From Epiperipatus broadwayi (lineage: Eukaryota > Onychophora > Udeonychophora > Euonychophora > Peripatidae), in assembly GCA_028023455.1 (NCBI GenBank), contig JAQFVV010006232.1, positions 434,001 through 498,000 of the forward strand: 64,000 nt of DNA, written 5' to 3'. The notes below the pieces were generated by a model. It did not search any database. It saw only the letters and a list, made by a program, of their open reading frames with translations, and had not been told where the DNA came from. The translations under genes and the position numbers were made by a program. Positions 47,204 through 58,869 of this stretch are shown piece after piece. Numbering within the stretch: position 1 is the stretch's first letter; every line of letters starts with the position of its first letter.

Positions 47204-47661
47204 GAATAGAAATGGTAAAAGAAAAATGCATGCTGCAAAACAGCTATATGAAAGCTGAAGTCCTGTGATATGATCATGTGATGTTTTATTTAAATTTCAA
47301 AACTTTTCTAATAAGTTGAGAAAAAAGATTGCAAATCAACTGAAATGTCAGCCATTAAGAAATTTTAAACATTATAAAAATTTAGTATGGAAAGCTGAAG
47401 TTTTATTATATATTGAACATTAAGAATGCTACATTAACAGTAAGAAAGTAATGTTTGAGGTAGAACCTGAGATATATACACTCCAACATATTGCAAAGCA
47501 GCATAATGTTTCAAATTCACAATCAAATCATCTCTCATTAGAGATTGAACTCATCTAAACAAACTTTAACAGACAATTTTATTTGAAATCTCTGCAGAAA
47601 TGAATAGCATTATTCTGATATGTTTTACATTTATCTACACTATATATATATATATATATAT
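47204..47661. other. AT-rich DNA ending in a TA run
   Basis: Nothing is recognised until the TA microsatellite at 47641-47661 that abuts the tandem repeat. Confidence 0.5.
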
Positions 47662-47789
47662 AAGTCATAAATTTCGTAAGTTGCTTTTAAGCTTGCATTT
47701 AATGATCATTAGATGAAGCTTACCAACAGCTCTAATCAAGCTTTATTTTATAAGTGCTGAAAGAGAAAGAATTCAAAATCTCTATTGGA

Positions 47790-47850
47790 AAGTCCCTATC
47801 TCCAGACCAATTGGTTTCGAGCTTACGGCTCATCTCAGTGGAGCGCTGGA
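47790..47850 (-). ncRNA. Hammerhead-like motif, tandem unit 1
   Basis: Minus strand: stem I strand CTCCA, then CTGA GAT, stem II GAGC and GCTC around CGTAA, core GAAA (47815-47818), stem III palindrome ACCAATTGGT including the last A of GAAA (47806-47815), C, then TGGAG, which pairs with CTCCA. The three bases after CTGA (GAT) depart from the usual NGA, so activity is uncertain. Confidence 0.6.
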
Positions 47851-48194
47851 ACTCTAGAAACTAGATCTAAATACTAACTCAAAAGTCAGCACTTATAAAA
47901 CAGGTACGATCAATTTGAAAGTCTGAACTTTTCAGACACATAAATGTCTTCAAATCAAGCCTTACAAAATGGGTCTGAATTCAGCTCAGTTTCACCACAT
48001 AGTAATAGCCTCTGCAATATAGCATCGCAAAAGCCTTCAAAGGTACACTTATAATAATTAATAAAACAAGTCATAAATTTTGTAACTTGCTGTGCTGTTA
48101 AGCTTCCATTTAATGATCACTAGATGGAGCTTACCAATAGCTCTAATCAAGCTTTATTTTATAAGTGCCAAAAGCAAAAGAATTTAAAATCTCT

Positions 48195-48262
48195 ATTGGA
48201 AAGTCCCTATCTCCAGCCCAATCAGTTTCGAGCTTATGGCTCACCTCAGTGAAGTGCTGGGA
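48195..48262 (-). ncRNA. Hammerhead-like motif, tandem unit 2
   Basis: Minus strand: CTGA GGT, stem II GAGC CATAA GCTC, GAAA (48226-48229), CTGATTGG, GC, then TGGAG. Same layout as unit 1, but the palindromic stem III is broken. Confidence 0.5.
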
Positions 48263-48589
48263 CTCTAGAAATTAGATCTAAAATACTAACTCAAAAGTAA
48301 GAACTTATAAAACAGGTACTATCAATGTGAAAGCTGAACTTTTCAGACCTGTAAAATGTCTTCAAATCTGGCCTTACAAACCAGAAAGCTATATGGGTCT
48401 GAATTCAGCTCAGTTTCATCATATAGTAATAGCCTCTGCAATATAATATCACAAAAGCCTTCAAAGGTACTCTTATAATAATTAATAAAACAAGTCATAA
48501 ATTTCATAACTTGCTTTTAAACTTGCATTTCAAATTGATAGTATATGTTTTACAAGTGCTGACTTTTGAGTTAGTATTTTAGATCTGGT

Positions 48590-48660
48590 TTCTAGAGTCC
48601 CAGCACTCCACTGAAGTGAGCCATAAGCTCAAAACTGATTGGTCTGGAGATAGGGGCTTT
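48590..48660 (+). ncRNA. Hammerhead-like motif, inverted segment
   Basis: Plus strand: CTCCA (48606-48610), CTGA AGT, stem II GAGC CATAA GCTC (48618-48630), AAAA in place of GAAA, CTGATTGG, TC, TGGAG (48645-48649). The 5-bp stem I is retained. Confidence 0.5.
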
Positions 48661-48848
48661 CTGATAGAGATTTTGAATTCTTTCTCTTTTGGCACTTATA
48701 AAATAAAGCTTGATTATAGCTATTGGTAAGTTCCACCTAGTGATCATTAAATGCAAGCTTAAAAGCAAGTTGGCATCCATTGATTGCTCTTGTTAGCACA
48801 AGATGGCACTACTATATGGAGAGTTTTGCTTAATATTAAATTAATCTA

Positions 48849-50095
48849 TGCTAACGCTGCAAAATTAAACAATAAACAGCATGTTATAGAAAAAACACAA
48901 ACTAGTCACTTTAGAAAAGTAAACTTAACAGATATTGATGATCTAAATCTAGTAAACTGCAATATTATAGAACTCCCCCACCACCAACCTATGGAACAAA
49001 GAAGAATTACAGTTAATCAACACTAACTTTAACAACACTATTCCTAAAAAAATTTTTAATACATTCAAAAAATTCTTTTCAATAAAATCAATAGTTCTAG
49101 CGATCACAGACAAAAACCTAACGCTTTATAAATTTCCGAGAGAATTATTATATGATGAGTTAACAAAAAAAAAGCTGTGGGATAGTATCGCAAATATTGG
49201 AGAACATCCCAACAATAGATATATTGCTATAGAATTTTATGATGAACACCAAAAAACAAGATTTCAAACTCTGGTTAAAACACTACAAAACTATGCCCTA
49301 ATAATAGTAGATCCAATTGTACAAAATTATATCACAGGCATTATTAAAAACACGTATTTTGGGTACAACATTCAAGACTTTAACAATCTAATTCAACCTT
49401 ATGGCAAAGCAATATATATAAAGCAAATTTTTCTAAACGATACACCTATACTGATTGGCAGCAATAGCTTTAATTTTAAAGTAAAATTAAATGAAAATAT
49501 TGACCCAAAAAACATACCCACTCAAATAATAGATCAAGACGCAGTATTAACTCTTTATATAAAGGGAGTAAGACCACAATGCTTCGCATGCAAGGATCGA
49601 GGACAATTAGCAATCAACTGTAATGCAAAACAGGCCAACAAAAATAATATAAATGAAATTCAACTTGAAGAAACAAAAACATCAAACCAACCAGATGAAA
49701 CAACAAATAAACTTGAAATAACTAATAAAAATGATACTAATCAAATTTATAATAATACCGATATGCTTTTAGACATATCAATTAAAAAAAATAAAAGCAA
49801 AAATCAAATACCAGATAAAAAGTGACAACAAATAATAATATAAATAACACATCTCAGCACAAATTCATAACTAAGTACACCAACTAACCAAGAGCAGAAA
49901 AGAAGACCACCTAAAAACAAAAGGGTCAAGAAAGTCAAAACAGAACAATATCACAATTCTAGTTACTCACAGCTAGATGACACAAACAGCACATCAGATG
50001 ATGCTCAAAATCAACCACAAATAACTACTCAAATAACTAACATACAACTGCAAACAATACTAAAATATAATGAAATTAAAAATTGGAGCAATTAA
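48849..50095 (+). pseudogene. LINE ORF1, gag-like protein with zinc knuckle
   Basis: An upstream frame (up to about 48990, reading NLTDIDDLNLVNCNIIELP) connects by a frameshift to a frame open for 284 codons, 48971-49825. That frame reads LWNKEELQLINTNF near its start and CFACKDRGQLAINC at 49580-49621. The latter is a C-x2-C-x4-(H)-x4-C knuckle with His replaced by Gln, so zinc binding is doubtful. After TGA (49823), TAA (49841) and TAA (49868), the same frame continues with a basic, Asn/Gln/Ser-rich tail (RRPPKNKRVKKVKTEQ) to a TAA at 50093. In related LINEs ORF1 binds the element RNA in the ribonucleoprotein. Its 3' end overlaps the start of ORF2 by 26 nt. Confidence 0.8.
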
Positions 50096-53000
50096 TGTAA
50101 GAGGCCTGAACTCAACCACAAAAATTCATAAACTTAAACAATGAATCAGAAATACACAACCACACATAATTGGATTACTGGAAACAAAAATTTACACTGG
50201 ATCAAAAATAGAAACAGCTAAATATCTAAGTAAAGAAGGATTTTGTGCCTGCTCAAGAGATTCATCATCTCCCTCAGCAGGTACCACTATCCTAATTACC
50301 ACAAAATGTTTTCCCACTACCTTTAAAATAATATATATTCTAATATGCTTATTACAACTTTTCAACATAAAATTATAATTATTAATATAATATTTATCTA
50401 CATGCCAATACAACACAATAAAATCAATACCATAGTAGCAAACATCAATTCCATGCTAGCAAACACAACAAATCCAACAATACTAATAGGCGATTTTAAC
50501 ACAACATACAAGGAATTCACAGAATGATGACTTCATAAAATATCCATACCACTCATGAATGCACAAGGATTCCTATCAAAAAATGCAATTTCCTTTCACA
50601 ATGGCCGATTCTCTTCACTAATTGATTTATGTTTCTACTCACCAATGCTTCACCATCTAGTAACAATAAAACTTACACCCTCAGCTTTCTCAGATCACTC
50701 AGCACAAACAATTACAATTAACTTCAATGATATCCAAACATCAACACTTCGTTTACAAGAACAATGAGTTCTGTTACCAGTAAACACACACAAATTTATT
50801 TTTTTGGAAACCTGCATCATGATATACAAACTTAAAGAAATGAAACTCAATCCTATACAACAATATATAGCATTTATAAACATTATTTCATTTAATATCA
50901 ATCACATAGTAATGAAGCAACCATCACCATCAAAAGTACTGCACTAGCAGATGAAATTCACAAATGTTTAGCCATGATTAACTCTTCAAAGCAAACACAA
51001 AAATACATATATAAACTTACACATGCATACAATAATGCATGTGACACTCTTAAAAGCTACCTCAAAATTAAAAAAAGCAAACTATGTCTTACAAAGCCAC
51101 ACACATGGATAAGGGAATACATTAGATGGGCACTTGGAAGACCACAAATTATCAAGATACCAATGGCAATACACACAAATCAAGGAACATTTGCAGGTTG
51201 TAATATGATTTTGCCCATATACCAATATTTCAAGCAAAAACATCAAACAAGACAACTACAAACAATTAAACCAGATTTATTTGGCCTAACAGAAACAAAA
51301 ACACCTTTTAACACAAATGTCTTTATAGAAAAACTAAACAGTATACCAAATGCATGCCACCCAGGTAGCCCTGGAATTTCAGCTTTTGTCTTAAAACACA
51401 TTAGTCAATTCATTGCCAAATATTTATGCAATTTAGCAAACCATCTAACACAAAAAATACAGTACATGGAAGGAGTCTACCCAATTGCAATTGTTCCTTT
51501 CAACAAAACAAAACACATTATTCCCTCACTAACTAATTTATGACCTATATCCATGGGGCCATTACTGATTAAAATCATAGAAAAAATCACAAAGCAAGAA
51601 AGTGAGCCACACATAACAATGCTTATTTCAAAATACCAATTTGCAAAAAAAAAAAAACATCAACAACACATGCAGCTCTTTTCTTTAAAACAATACTAGC
51701 ATCAATAAGAAAACAAAAAAATATAGCCCCATAGCTGTACAATTAGATATTGAAGCAGCATTTGACTCAATAGATATACCTATACTTCTAGAAATGCTCC
51801 ATAACACTGATATACCAAAAACTCATCTATATCTAATAGCAAACTTACTTCTAAATCGTGAAATCCATATAACCATGAATGGAAGAAACTCCCCATCATT
51901 TACTCCTACAGAATCAATATCTCAAGGATCACCTCTCAGCTCATTACTATTCATACTATACATTAACCCTCTCATTCAAAAAAGAGAACAATCTTTTACT
52001 GGAATAAGATACCAGGTACTACAAAACATATACCATACTTAGCATATATGGCTGATGTTACTGTTTTCCTATCATCAAAAAAGAAACTCACCCAGCTGCA
52101 AAACATTCTTGAAGACTATACCAAGTAATATAAATTGAAATTCAACCCCACAAAAACATCAGCATGGTCACTATTTACTGGAAAGCTGTGCACAAACACA
52201 TACCAATCAAAACCAACTTTTTTTCTTGGTTTTGCTTTCCATATGGAACTTAACAGGAATGAGATGCCACATACAAAATAAACTAAAGGAGGAGGCCAAA
52301 CAAATAGTAAACTCATTATCAAAAACATATTTATCCATATATTCCAAAGTACAGCTGATAAACTCATCATAACAAAAATAGTTTATTATTTACTGATTAT
52401 ATCCGTCTCAAAAGTTTTTAAATAAAAAATAAAAAAACATCTGTAATCAACTACTATGGTCCAAAAAATAGTAGCAATTTCAACAAGAAGGCTCAATCAA
52501 CCACTCATTAAAAATGGACTAGGTTTACACAATATCAACATATTTCACATCCAAAAACAAAGGAATCTCATAATTACCACTTTACAGCAATTAACAAAAC
52601 TAAAACATCTTGTGCAAATCATCCCAACTGATCGTTCACCTCCAACTCAATCATACATATCAACAATTATTTATGAATTTAAAACCACGGCCAACATACC
52701 TGAACAATATACAAACAAATATTCATATTGGAATATCTATGATCTCACAAATGAAATAAATAACATTAATGATGTAGCACCAATTTTAGGGATAAACAAC
52801 AAAAGATTACTAAAAGAATACAAAAAATGGGCTCTGGAACCAAAATTTTTTGATTTTATTTTGAAATTAAATCTCATTGCCATGCCCACAACCTATTTTC
52901 TGCATCACAAAAGAATGTACTTCACAATAGATACTTTTTGTGGACTGTGCCATCAATCAGAAGAAACCCTAAAACACATGCTATACCAATGTACAGCACT

Positions 53001-53346
53001 TGAACACATAAGAAAAATAATTTTTGACACATACAGAAAACCTAACACATCATTTGAAAATATAATTGCTGCATACAAAACAAAATCAATACCGTTAAAC
53101 ATTAGAGCAGTTACTTTTATACTATATGCATTTTGGTGTACACGGTGCACTTTTATAATAGATAATAACCTCAGGCAGCATCCAGCCACTTTTCACAACA
53201 AATTATCACAAATAAGGAATAGAGATAAAATCATAACAAACCCCCACTTATATGCTGCAACATGGTCACTACTAAAAGAAAAATCAATGCTGCAACACAA
53301 CACTAAGTATCTGACAAAAACTACTAGAGAAAAACTTTTTCAATAG
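50070..53346 (+). pseudogene. LINE ORF2, endonuclease plus reverse transcriptase
   Basis: The ATG at 50070 opens MKLKIGAINVRGLNS. APE-type endonuclease landmarks follow: GLLETK (50172-50189), IYMPIQ, IGDFNTT (from 50486), LIDLCFYSP and SDHS (50690). The reverse transcriptase shows PISMGPLLIKIIEKI, motif A QLDIEAAFDSI (51740-51772), motif B SQGSPLSSLLFILYINPL (from 51920) and motif C reading AYMADVTVFL (52042-52071) instead of AYADDVTVFL, so one catalytic Asp is lost. The C-terminal 296 codons (52456-53346) are open and hold CGLCHQSEETLKHMLYQC (52939-52992), a CCHC zinc motif typical of L1/Tx1-type ORF2. Nonsense codons: TGA at 50142, 50525, 50528, 50765 and 51541; TAA at 52126. Frameshifts lie near 50350, 50945, 51650 (A run), 51733, 52030 and 52470. 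Confidence 0.88.
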
Positions 53347-53658
53347 CTTCTCAGACTTTTTAATTATATGCATACAAGCTATAAACTGCAAAAAGATCAT
53401 CAAAAAAGCAACTTGTACATCAACTATTATGAATTTTTTTAAGAACTCATTCAGGTCACAAAAGTTCAAACAACTCAAGAAGCCATAAATTGAAGTATAT
53501 CATTCAGATATTCATTCTTATGTGACAATAAATCAATGTATATACCAAAATTATGTAAGCCACTTTTGATGTAACCTTTTATAGAATTAATAAAATGCCT
53601 TTTTGAAAGCTAATAAATTACAATATTAGAAATTTAAAATACATTTTAAATTAATCTA

Positions 53659-54674
53659 ATTTATTACTAAGATATCTCATAAAAATCCCAGGGATAATGA
53701 TTATTCCTTTAATAATAATATTAATGGCTAACAGTTAGATAATTGAATGACAAGAGGAATTTTATTGAAATCCAATCATCTAAATCACAATAATAATTTC
53801 ATAACTTACAGATGCTATCTAAAACAACTATTTAATTATACATTTAGATTCACTAGTAAACAAATAATAACAATTGAATTACTAATTTGACATTAAGATA
53901 CTAACATATGGGAACACTTTTCATTAATTAACCAGATACTTATACAAATAGTAATTATTAGGTAGAATAATCATTCTCTAGTAATCACATCACTTATTAT
54001 TGATCAAAATATAATCTTTTATACATTCATCTTAGTAAATACTAATTATTTTAGCAATATCCCACTACATTTATCTTTCAAACAAACATTATAATTGTCT
54101 TACTAATGCAATAATTGATGCTTAATTATTTTTCAAACTTTTATACATTTTTAAGATCTTAGAATTTTATAATAACCAAAATGATTTTGAAAAATATATG
54201 TGACTCTATGATTAAGATAAATTTCTTTAATGCTGGGAACATAAAATGATGTTTTATAATTAAATTTCAGATATCTTTCCATATATATAAATTCTAAATA
54301 GATTAGCGAGTAACTTTGACATTATTATTATTAGACTATAAATCAAAAGTGATATATATATATATTTGATTTATCTAGTTTTAATTCTTTGACAACTGAT
54401 AATATTTAAGAATTAACAAATTTTCTTTATTGTAATGGATATTTAATGGCATCTCATTTAAATTCTTCATTTGAAATCTTGTGATAAAACATTAAATAAA
54501 TAAAATTTATATGAAAATTTTAATGTGCAAAATCAAGCATGATGTAATGACACTTACGATTTAATAAAGGAGAAACACAACATCTAGTTTAAATTAAAAC
54601 ATATATTTATTTACAATAATTTGATATTTATAAAAACAGTTTCTATTTACATTAAAATTAAACTATTTTACAAA
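53659..54674. other. AT-rich DNA, nothing recognised
   Basis: No supported feature between the LINE and the next element. Confidence 0.5.
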
Positions 54675-54784
54675 TAATATTATGACTGAGCAAAACTCTC
54701 CATACAGTATTGCCACCTGTGCTAAACAGAGTAATCAATGGATGCCAGAAGGCTTGTGCATAAAATCCCTATCTAATGCCTACT

Positions 54785-54846
54785 CATCCAATATCTCCAG
54801 ACTAGTTTCTGGCTTTTGGCCTTCGTCATTGAGGAGCTTTGGATCT
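54785..54846 (-). ncRNA. Hammerhead-like motif, left arm
   Basis: Minus strand: ATGACGA (first C changed to A), stem II GGC and GCC around CAAAA, GAAA (54806-54809), stem III palindrome ACTAGT, C, then TGGAGATATTGGAT as the distal stem I strand. Confidence 0.5.
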
Positions 54847-54911
54847 GAGAGCACTGCATTTAGATCTAGAGGGTTGCATTAGATCCTAAGATCTAGATGC
54901 AGTGCTCTCAG

Positions 54912-54970
54912 ATCCAAAGCTCCTCACTGACGAAGGCCACAAGCCAGAAACTAGTCTGGTGATATTGGAT
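54912..54970 (+). ncRNA. Hammerhead-like ribozyme motif, right arm
   Basis: Outer stem I ATCCAA (54912-54917) pairs with TTGGAT (54965-54970) across an internal loop. The core CTGACGA (54927-54933) fits CUGANGA. Stem II is GGC and GCC around CACAA, with an A-A mismatch at its base. Core GAAA (54947-54950) is followed by the stem III palindrome ACTAGT (54950-54955) and C54956 as the predicted cleavage base. All core positions match; the weak base of stem II lowers confidence. Confidence 0.65.
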
Positions 54971-55132
54971 GAGTAGGCATTAGATAGAGATTTTATGCAC
55001 AAGCCTTCTGGCATCCATTGATTACTCTGTTTAGCACAGGTGGCAATACTGTATGGAGAGTTTTGCTCTGTTTATCAACAATTAATGTGCTAGTATAGGA
55101 AATGTGATCATGTGATGCTTAATATTATGACT

Positions 55133-58100
55133 ATAATATATTTAAGTTTATACATAAAATATAAATAAATACAATAATCTTTTCATTAATTTCCTCATAT
55201 ATGAATTATTTACTGAATTTTCATTAAAAAAATATTTCAATATTGCTAACACACACACATATTCATATTGAAAAGATTCAATTCTCATACTTTTCTCAAG
55301 AAATTTTATAAATTATATTGTACTAATAATACCTAAGTAGCAGATTATTTATCCCTTTCTTGAATTTATTAAAACACCGTGCAATGCACATTTATAATCA
55401 CTGTATTAATATCACCTTATTTACCAAATTATCTTTTAATATTTATATTGTCTGTGATATATAAATAAAATACCATGAATAAATATTGGGATCAAGTATA
55501 TTCTACCTTTAGTATTTTAACTTCAGTCATTCTAATTATTATATATCTTTTATAACCTTTTTTTATAACCTCATACAATAATTTGTAAGAATATCTTTTT
55601 TTTTTTTTTTTATAAAATCTTTGTTTATTTGTTTTGCAACTGCTCATTTATCATTCCTTAAGCTATTATTACTTACTATAGAAAGAAAAGCTATAGATTC
55701 TTATCCATGTTACTAACATATGATGCTTAAAATATAATCCATTATCTAAGATCTCACTTGGAATAAGAAACTAATTTAAATTTTGTATTGTAAGAATTGA
55801 GGCAACTAACATTTATTCTTTAACAGTCATAACCTAGGGTAATCATTATTTTTTCAATTATATTACCTCTTGAATCCTGGACTTTCTATTAAGCACTTAT
55901 GGAATGGAGTGATTATTTGTCCTAAAAATATCCTCAATGCTTTCCTAATAAAATATGGCTATCCTTTAATCTAACCCATTACAATTAATATAACTTCTTT
56001 AGGATTTATACTCAACTATCCCAACACTTTAACTTATCCAATATTCATTCATTAACTTAAAGCATCCTCATAGACTATATTTTTAATCCAAGTATATAAT
56101 GCTTTATCTCCCTAACGTTTATAAAACTTTGTCTATAAAAGATCGTCAGTCAAAACAATAACATCCATCAATATGACAAGTATCGTATTGTATTCTTAAT
56201 GCTTAATAATATTTGAGATCAATTATAAATAATGAAATATTACATACAATCAACTGCACACACCACTTATAATATCACACACATCTTATACAGTCATATT
56301 TTATCCTAGAAATATATTTTTTCTTTATCCATAATTGTTTATTATATACAATTGGTTTATATCATAGTAAAATAAATTAACAATGTAACACATACCACTT
56401 TCTTTATTAATATAAATTTACCTTTTTGCATATTAACATATATAATATAATAAAACTACCAAATCACTAACTACTGTCCCTCAGTTTTTTTTATACATCA
56501 ATAAGGCAATTCATATAAGATATATAGAAAATCATACCATATACATTTAATTTTTAAAATCTTTAAATCTAAAATTATACTTTAAATAATACCTATATTT
56601 AAAATACCAATAAATACAAGTGACTATTCTAAACACATAAAAAAATGAATTTCAGATTGAAAAAAAAAAATTCCTTTTCAATCATTTTTTTTTTTAAAAT
56701 CTTCCTAAACTTTTAACAGCTATCACCATGATGATGATCAAGAGTTTCAATTTCTTCTTCTGCTATCATTTTCTCTCTCTCCCACAACTTGAAAAATCAT
56801 TATTAAAAAATATAACATTGTAAGGAGAAAAAAATATATACAGGAATAATAAATACTTTTAAACTTCTTATCATATTTAATTGCTTATCATAGGATCCTT
56901 GATTTGAATTCAGTGCACTTCATAGCTTTAAAACATAATTATATTAAAATGATACTTAAAACATTCAATATTATTTTATAATCTTAGTTATTCATTATAG
57001 ACACATATAAAATAACCGGCCTCTCTTGTAATAATTATTAAATTTCTGCTCTTCATCTTTTCATCTTTTATTCTATATCGTTATAAATCATATTCATTTA
57101 TAATATATTTGTTCTTTTTTTAAACTATCTTAGCTTATACTCTTCACATTGATATTAATTTATCAATGTAAATAATTCTTCCTTTCAGTTCATCTTAAAA
57201 TATTTTTCAAAATGTAAGCAATAGTTATATTTCACCTTTTATTTTTCATTATATAAAAATATATATTCATTGCTTTTACTAATTTATTTATTGTTGGCAA
57301 AAGTACATATTGTTCATTAAAATATTTTTTTTAAATTTCCATTTAGTACACAAGTAATTCTATCTAATATAATGCTTTCCAAAATCAATTCATTATTATT
57401 AGATAGACAAATTAAAGATCTATAGTGTTTTGAGATGCCTATAATTACTGTTTTTTTAAATGAATAAAGATTCATTTATAAATTACTTCTTAAAATTATT
57501 ATAAATGAAGAAATACTAAAACACATCATTACGTGAATACATTTAAAAATTAGTTGAGCTTGCTGATGAAACAATTCTATTCTTCTATTGATAATAAGGC
57601 TTTTAACTTTAGGTAAGGTAACTGGCAAAGAATTTGTTTGCTTACTCCGTGGTCAATTTATAATCACTTTTAAATTTATTCCCTACATATTTATCCAGCT
57701 TGTTAAATTTGATTTTAACTATTTTTAAAATAATACACAGTAAAATATTATATTTTTATGGAACTAAAAGTAACGGATCAAATAGCTCCTATTGTTTCTT
57801 CAAATGTCCCCTAATTTTATCTGATAATCTGTATGATGTCATATTTCTAATTAAATAGGTTTCATTGGTTATCTTAATATAATTAACTGAAAAGTTTTTG
57901 AATAAATTAACTTTGTTTACAATTTTTAATAATAATAAAGTATTATAAAATTATTAAAATATTTTAATACTTAAATAATAAATATAACTATTTTCTTAAT
58001 TAATTATATTTTATACTCTTTTAAAAATATTTATTCAAGTTTAAAATCTATAATTAATAATTATACTGAAAGATAAAATTATCACTATTTAAAATAGAAA

Positions 58101-58869
58101 TTAATTTGATCCTCCTGTTGGAATAGAAAATATCACTTCCAACCAGGAAGTGCAATCAATGTATTATTGTTAAATAAAATTCTGCACATATATTCAAACC
58201 CACACATTTTTAAAGAGTCATTTGTAAAATTAAACAGGTTTTTCTATTATAATTACTAAAATGTTTGATAAGTGGTGTAAATTTTAATAAGTATAATTTA
58301 TGTGTACTTATGATTATTGAATAAAATCATAACTAAAACAAATATGACATTTAAAGCATACATGACAATTACAAAAGGTGTATGTTAGTTAAATTAACAG
58401 AATCTTATACTAATATTATATGTAAATTTGACTTTTACTAACTATGCAAGTTAAGCATTAATACCTCGATAATTATTTACTTTATAAATTTATAATTTTT
58501 ATCATTATGTTAAAGCTAATTTATATTTTAAAAGAGCTACTAAAATGAAAAGTTACAATATATATATACATTAAAAATGAGCTACTAAAGTGAAAGATTA
58601 CAATATATATATATAATCAATTTCTATAAGTCACCCTTGCTTTCTAGCAAGCTGGTAATGTCATTTTGTAATGAAACTTGTTTTAATTTTTAGTTTATTT
58701 TAAATATAGTCACTTGTAGTATTGTTATTTATTTTAAAATTAATCATTTTATAATTTAATTTCTTCTTAAAGACAGTTTCTCTTTTAACAATTCAGATAA
58801 TCGAAAATAGGCCCTCTTTTATTCTCCTAAAATGATTTTACTTTTCTTTAAATATTTTTTTAATGGTGG
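55133..58869. other. Long gene-free stretch, plus strand C-rich
   Basis: AT-rich with a lasting excess of C over G on the plus strand. A 45-bp tandem duplication lies at 58534-58623 (gagctactaaa, then ttacaatatatatata). No readable gene; part of it may belong to the minus-strand fossil that follows. Confidence 0.4.

Larger units (their letters stand above)
47662..48830. mobile_element. Tandem 406/424-bp ribozyme-like repeat with inverted end (family A, long form)
   Basis: Unit 1 starts at 47662 (aagtcataaattt), unit 2 at 48068 and unit 3 at 48492. Unit 3 is short, and 48541-48770 is the reverse complement of the first half of a unit. The right edge, 48771-48830 (ggcatccattgattgctc through gcactactatatggagagtt), is the family A terminal sequence found at 33895, 34179 and 54688. 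Each unit has one hammerhead-like core, so the tandem part is a dimer plus a fold-back. No clear TSD was found; the left end lies in a TA microsatellite and the LINE lies just right. Confidence 0.85.
48849..53645 (+). mobile_element. Decayed L1/Tx1-like non-LTR retrotransposon
   Basis: A 4.8-kb element with two overlapping ORFs in the order zinc-knuckle ORF1, then endonuclease, reverse transcriptase and C-terminal zinc motif ORF2. A 13-bp direct repeat, ttaaattaatcta, at 48836-48848 and 53646-53658 is a plausible target duplication, though its AT-richness weakens it. ORF1 has no start Met in frame, suggesting 5' truncation. The plus strand is A/C-rich and G-poor. An AATAAA lies in the 3' part (about 53589). 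Nonsense codons and at least six frameshifts make it inactive. Confidence 0.88.
54688..55119 (+). mobile_element. Palindromic ribozyme repeat (family A) with 13-bp TSD
   Basis: Long arms (about 54688-54870 and 54888-55070) are close reverse complements around a short loop at about 54871-54887. The asymmetric right tail (tgtgctagtatagg, gatcatgtgatgct) matches 34035-34066. Direct repeats taatattatgact flank it at 54675-54687 and 55120-55132. Each arm contains a hammerhead-like motif. The 66-codon frame inside is a by-product of the palindrome. Confidence 0.92.

Noticed and set aside
50142-51543. UGA read as Trp in this genome
   Set aside because: TAA nonsense codons and frameshifts also occur in the same ORFs and TGG is common at other Trp sites, so pseudogene decay explains the stops better.
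54682-54882. 66-codon plus-strand ORF
   Set aside because: It lies inside a palindromic non-coding element and has no independent support.
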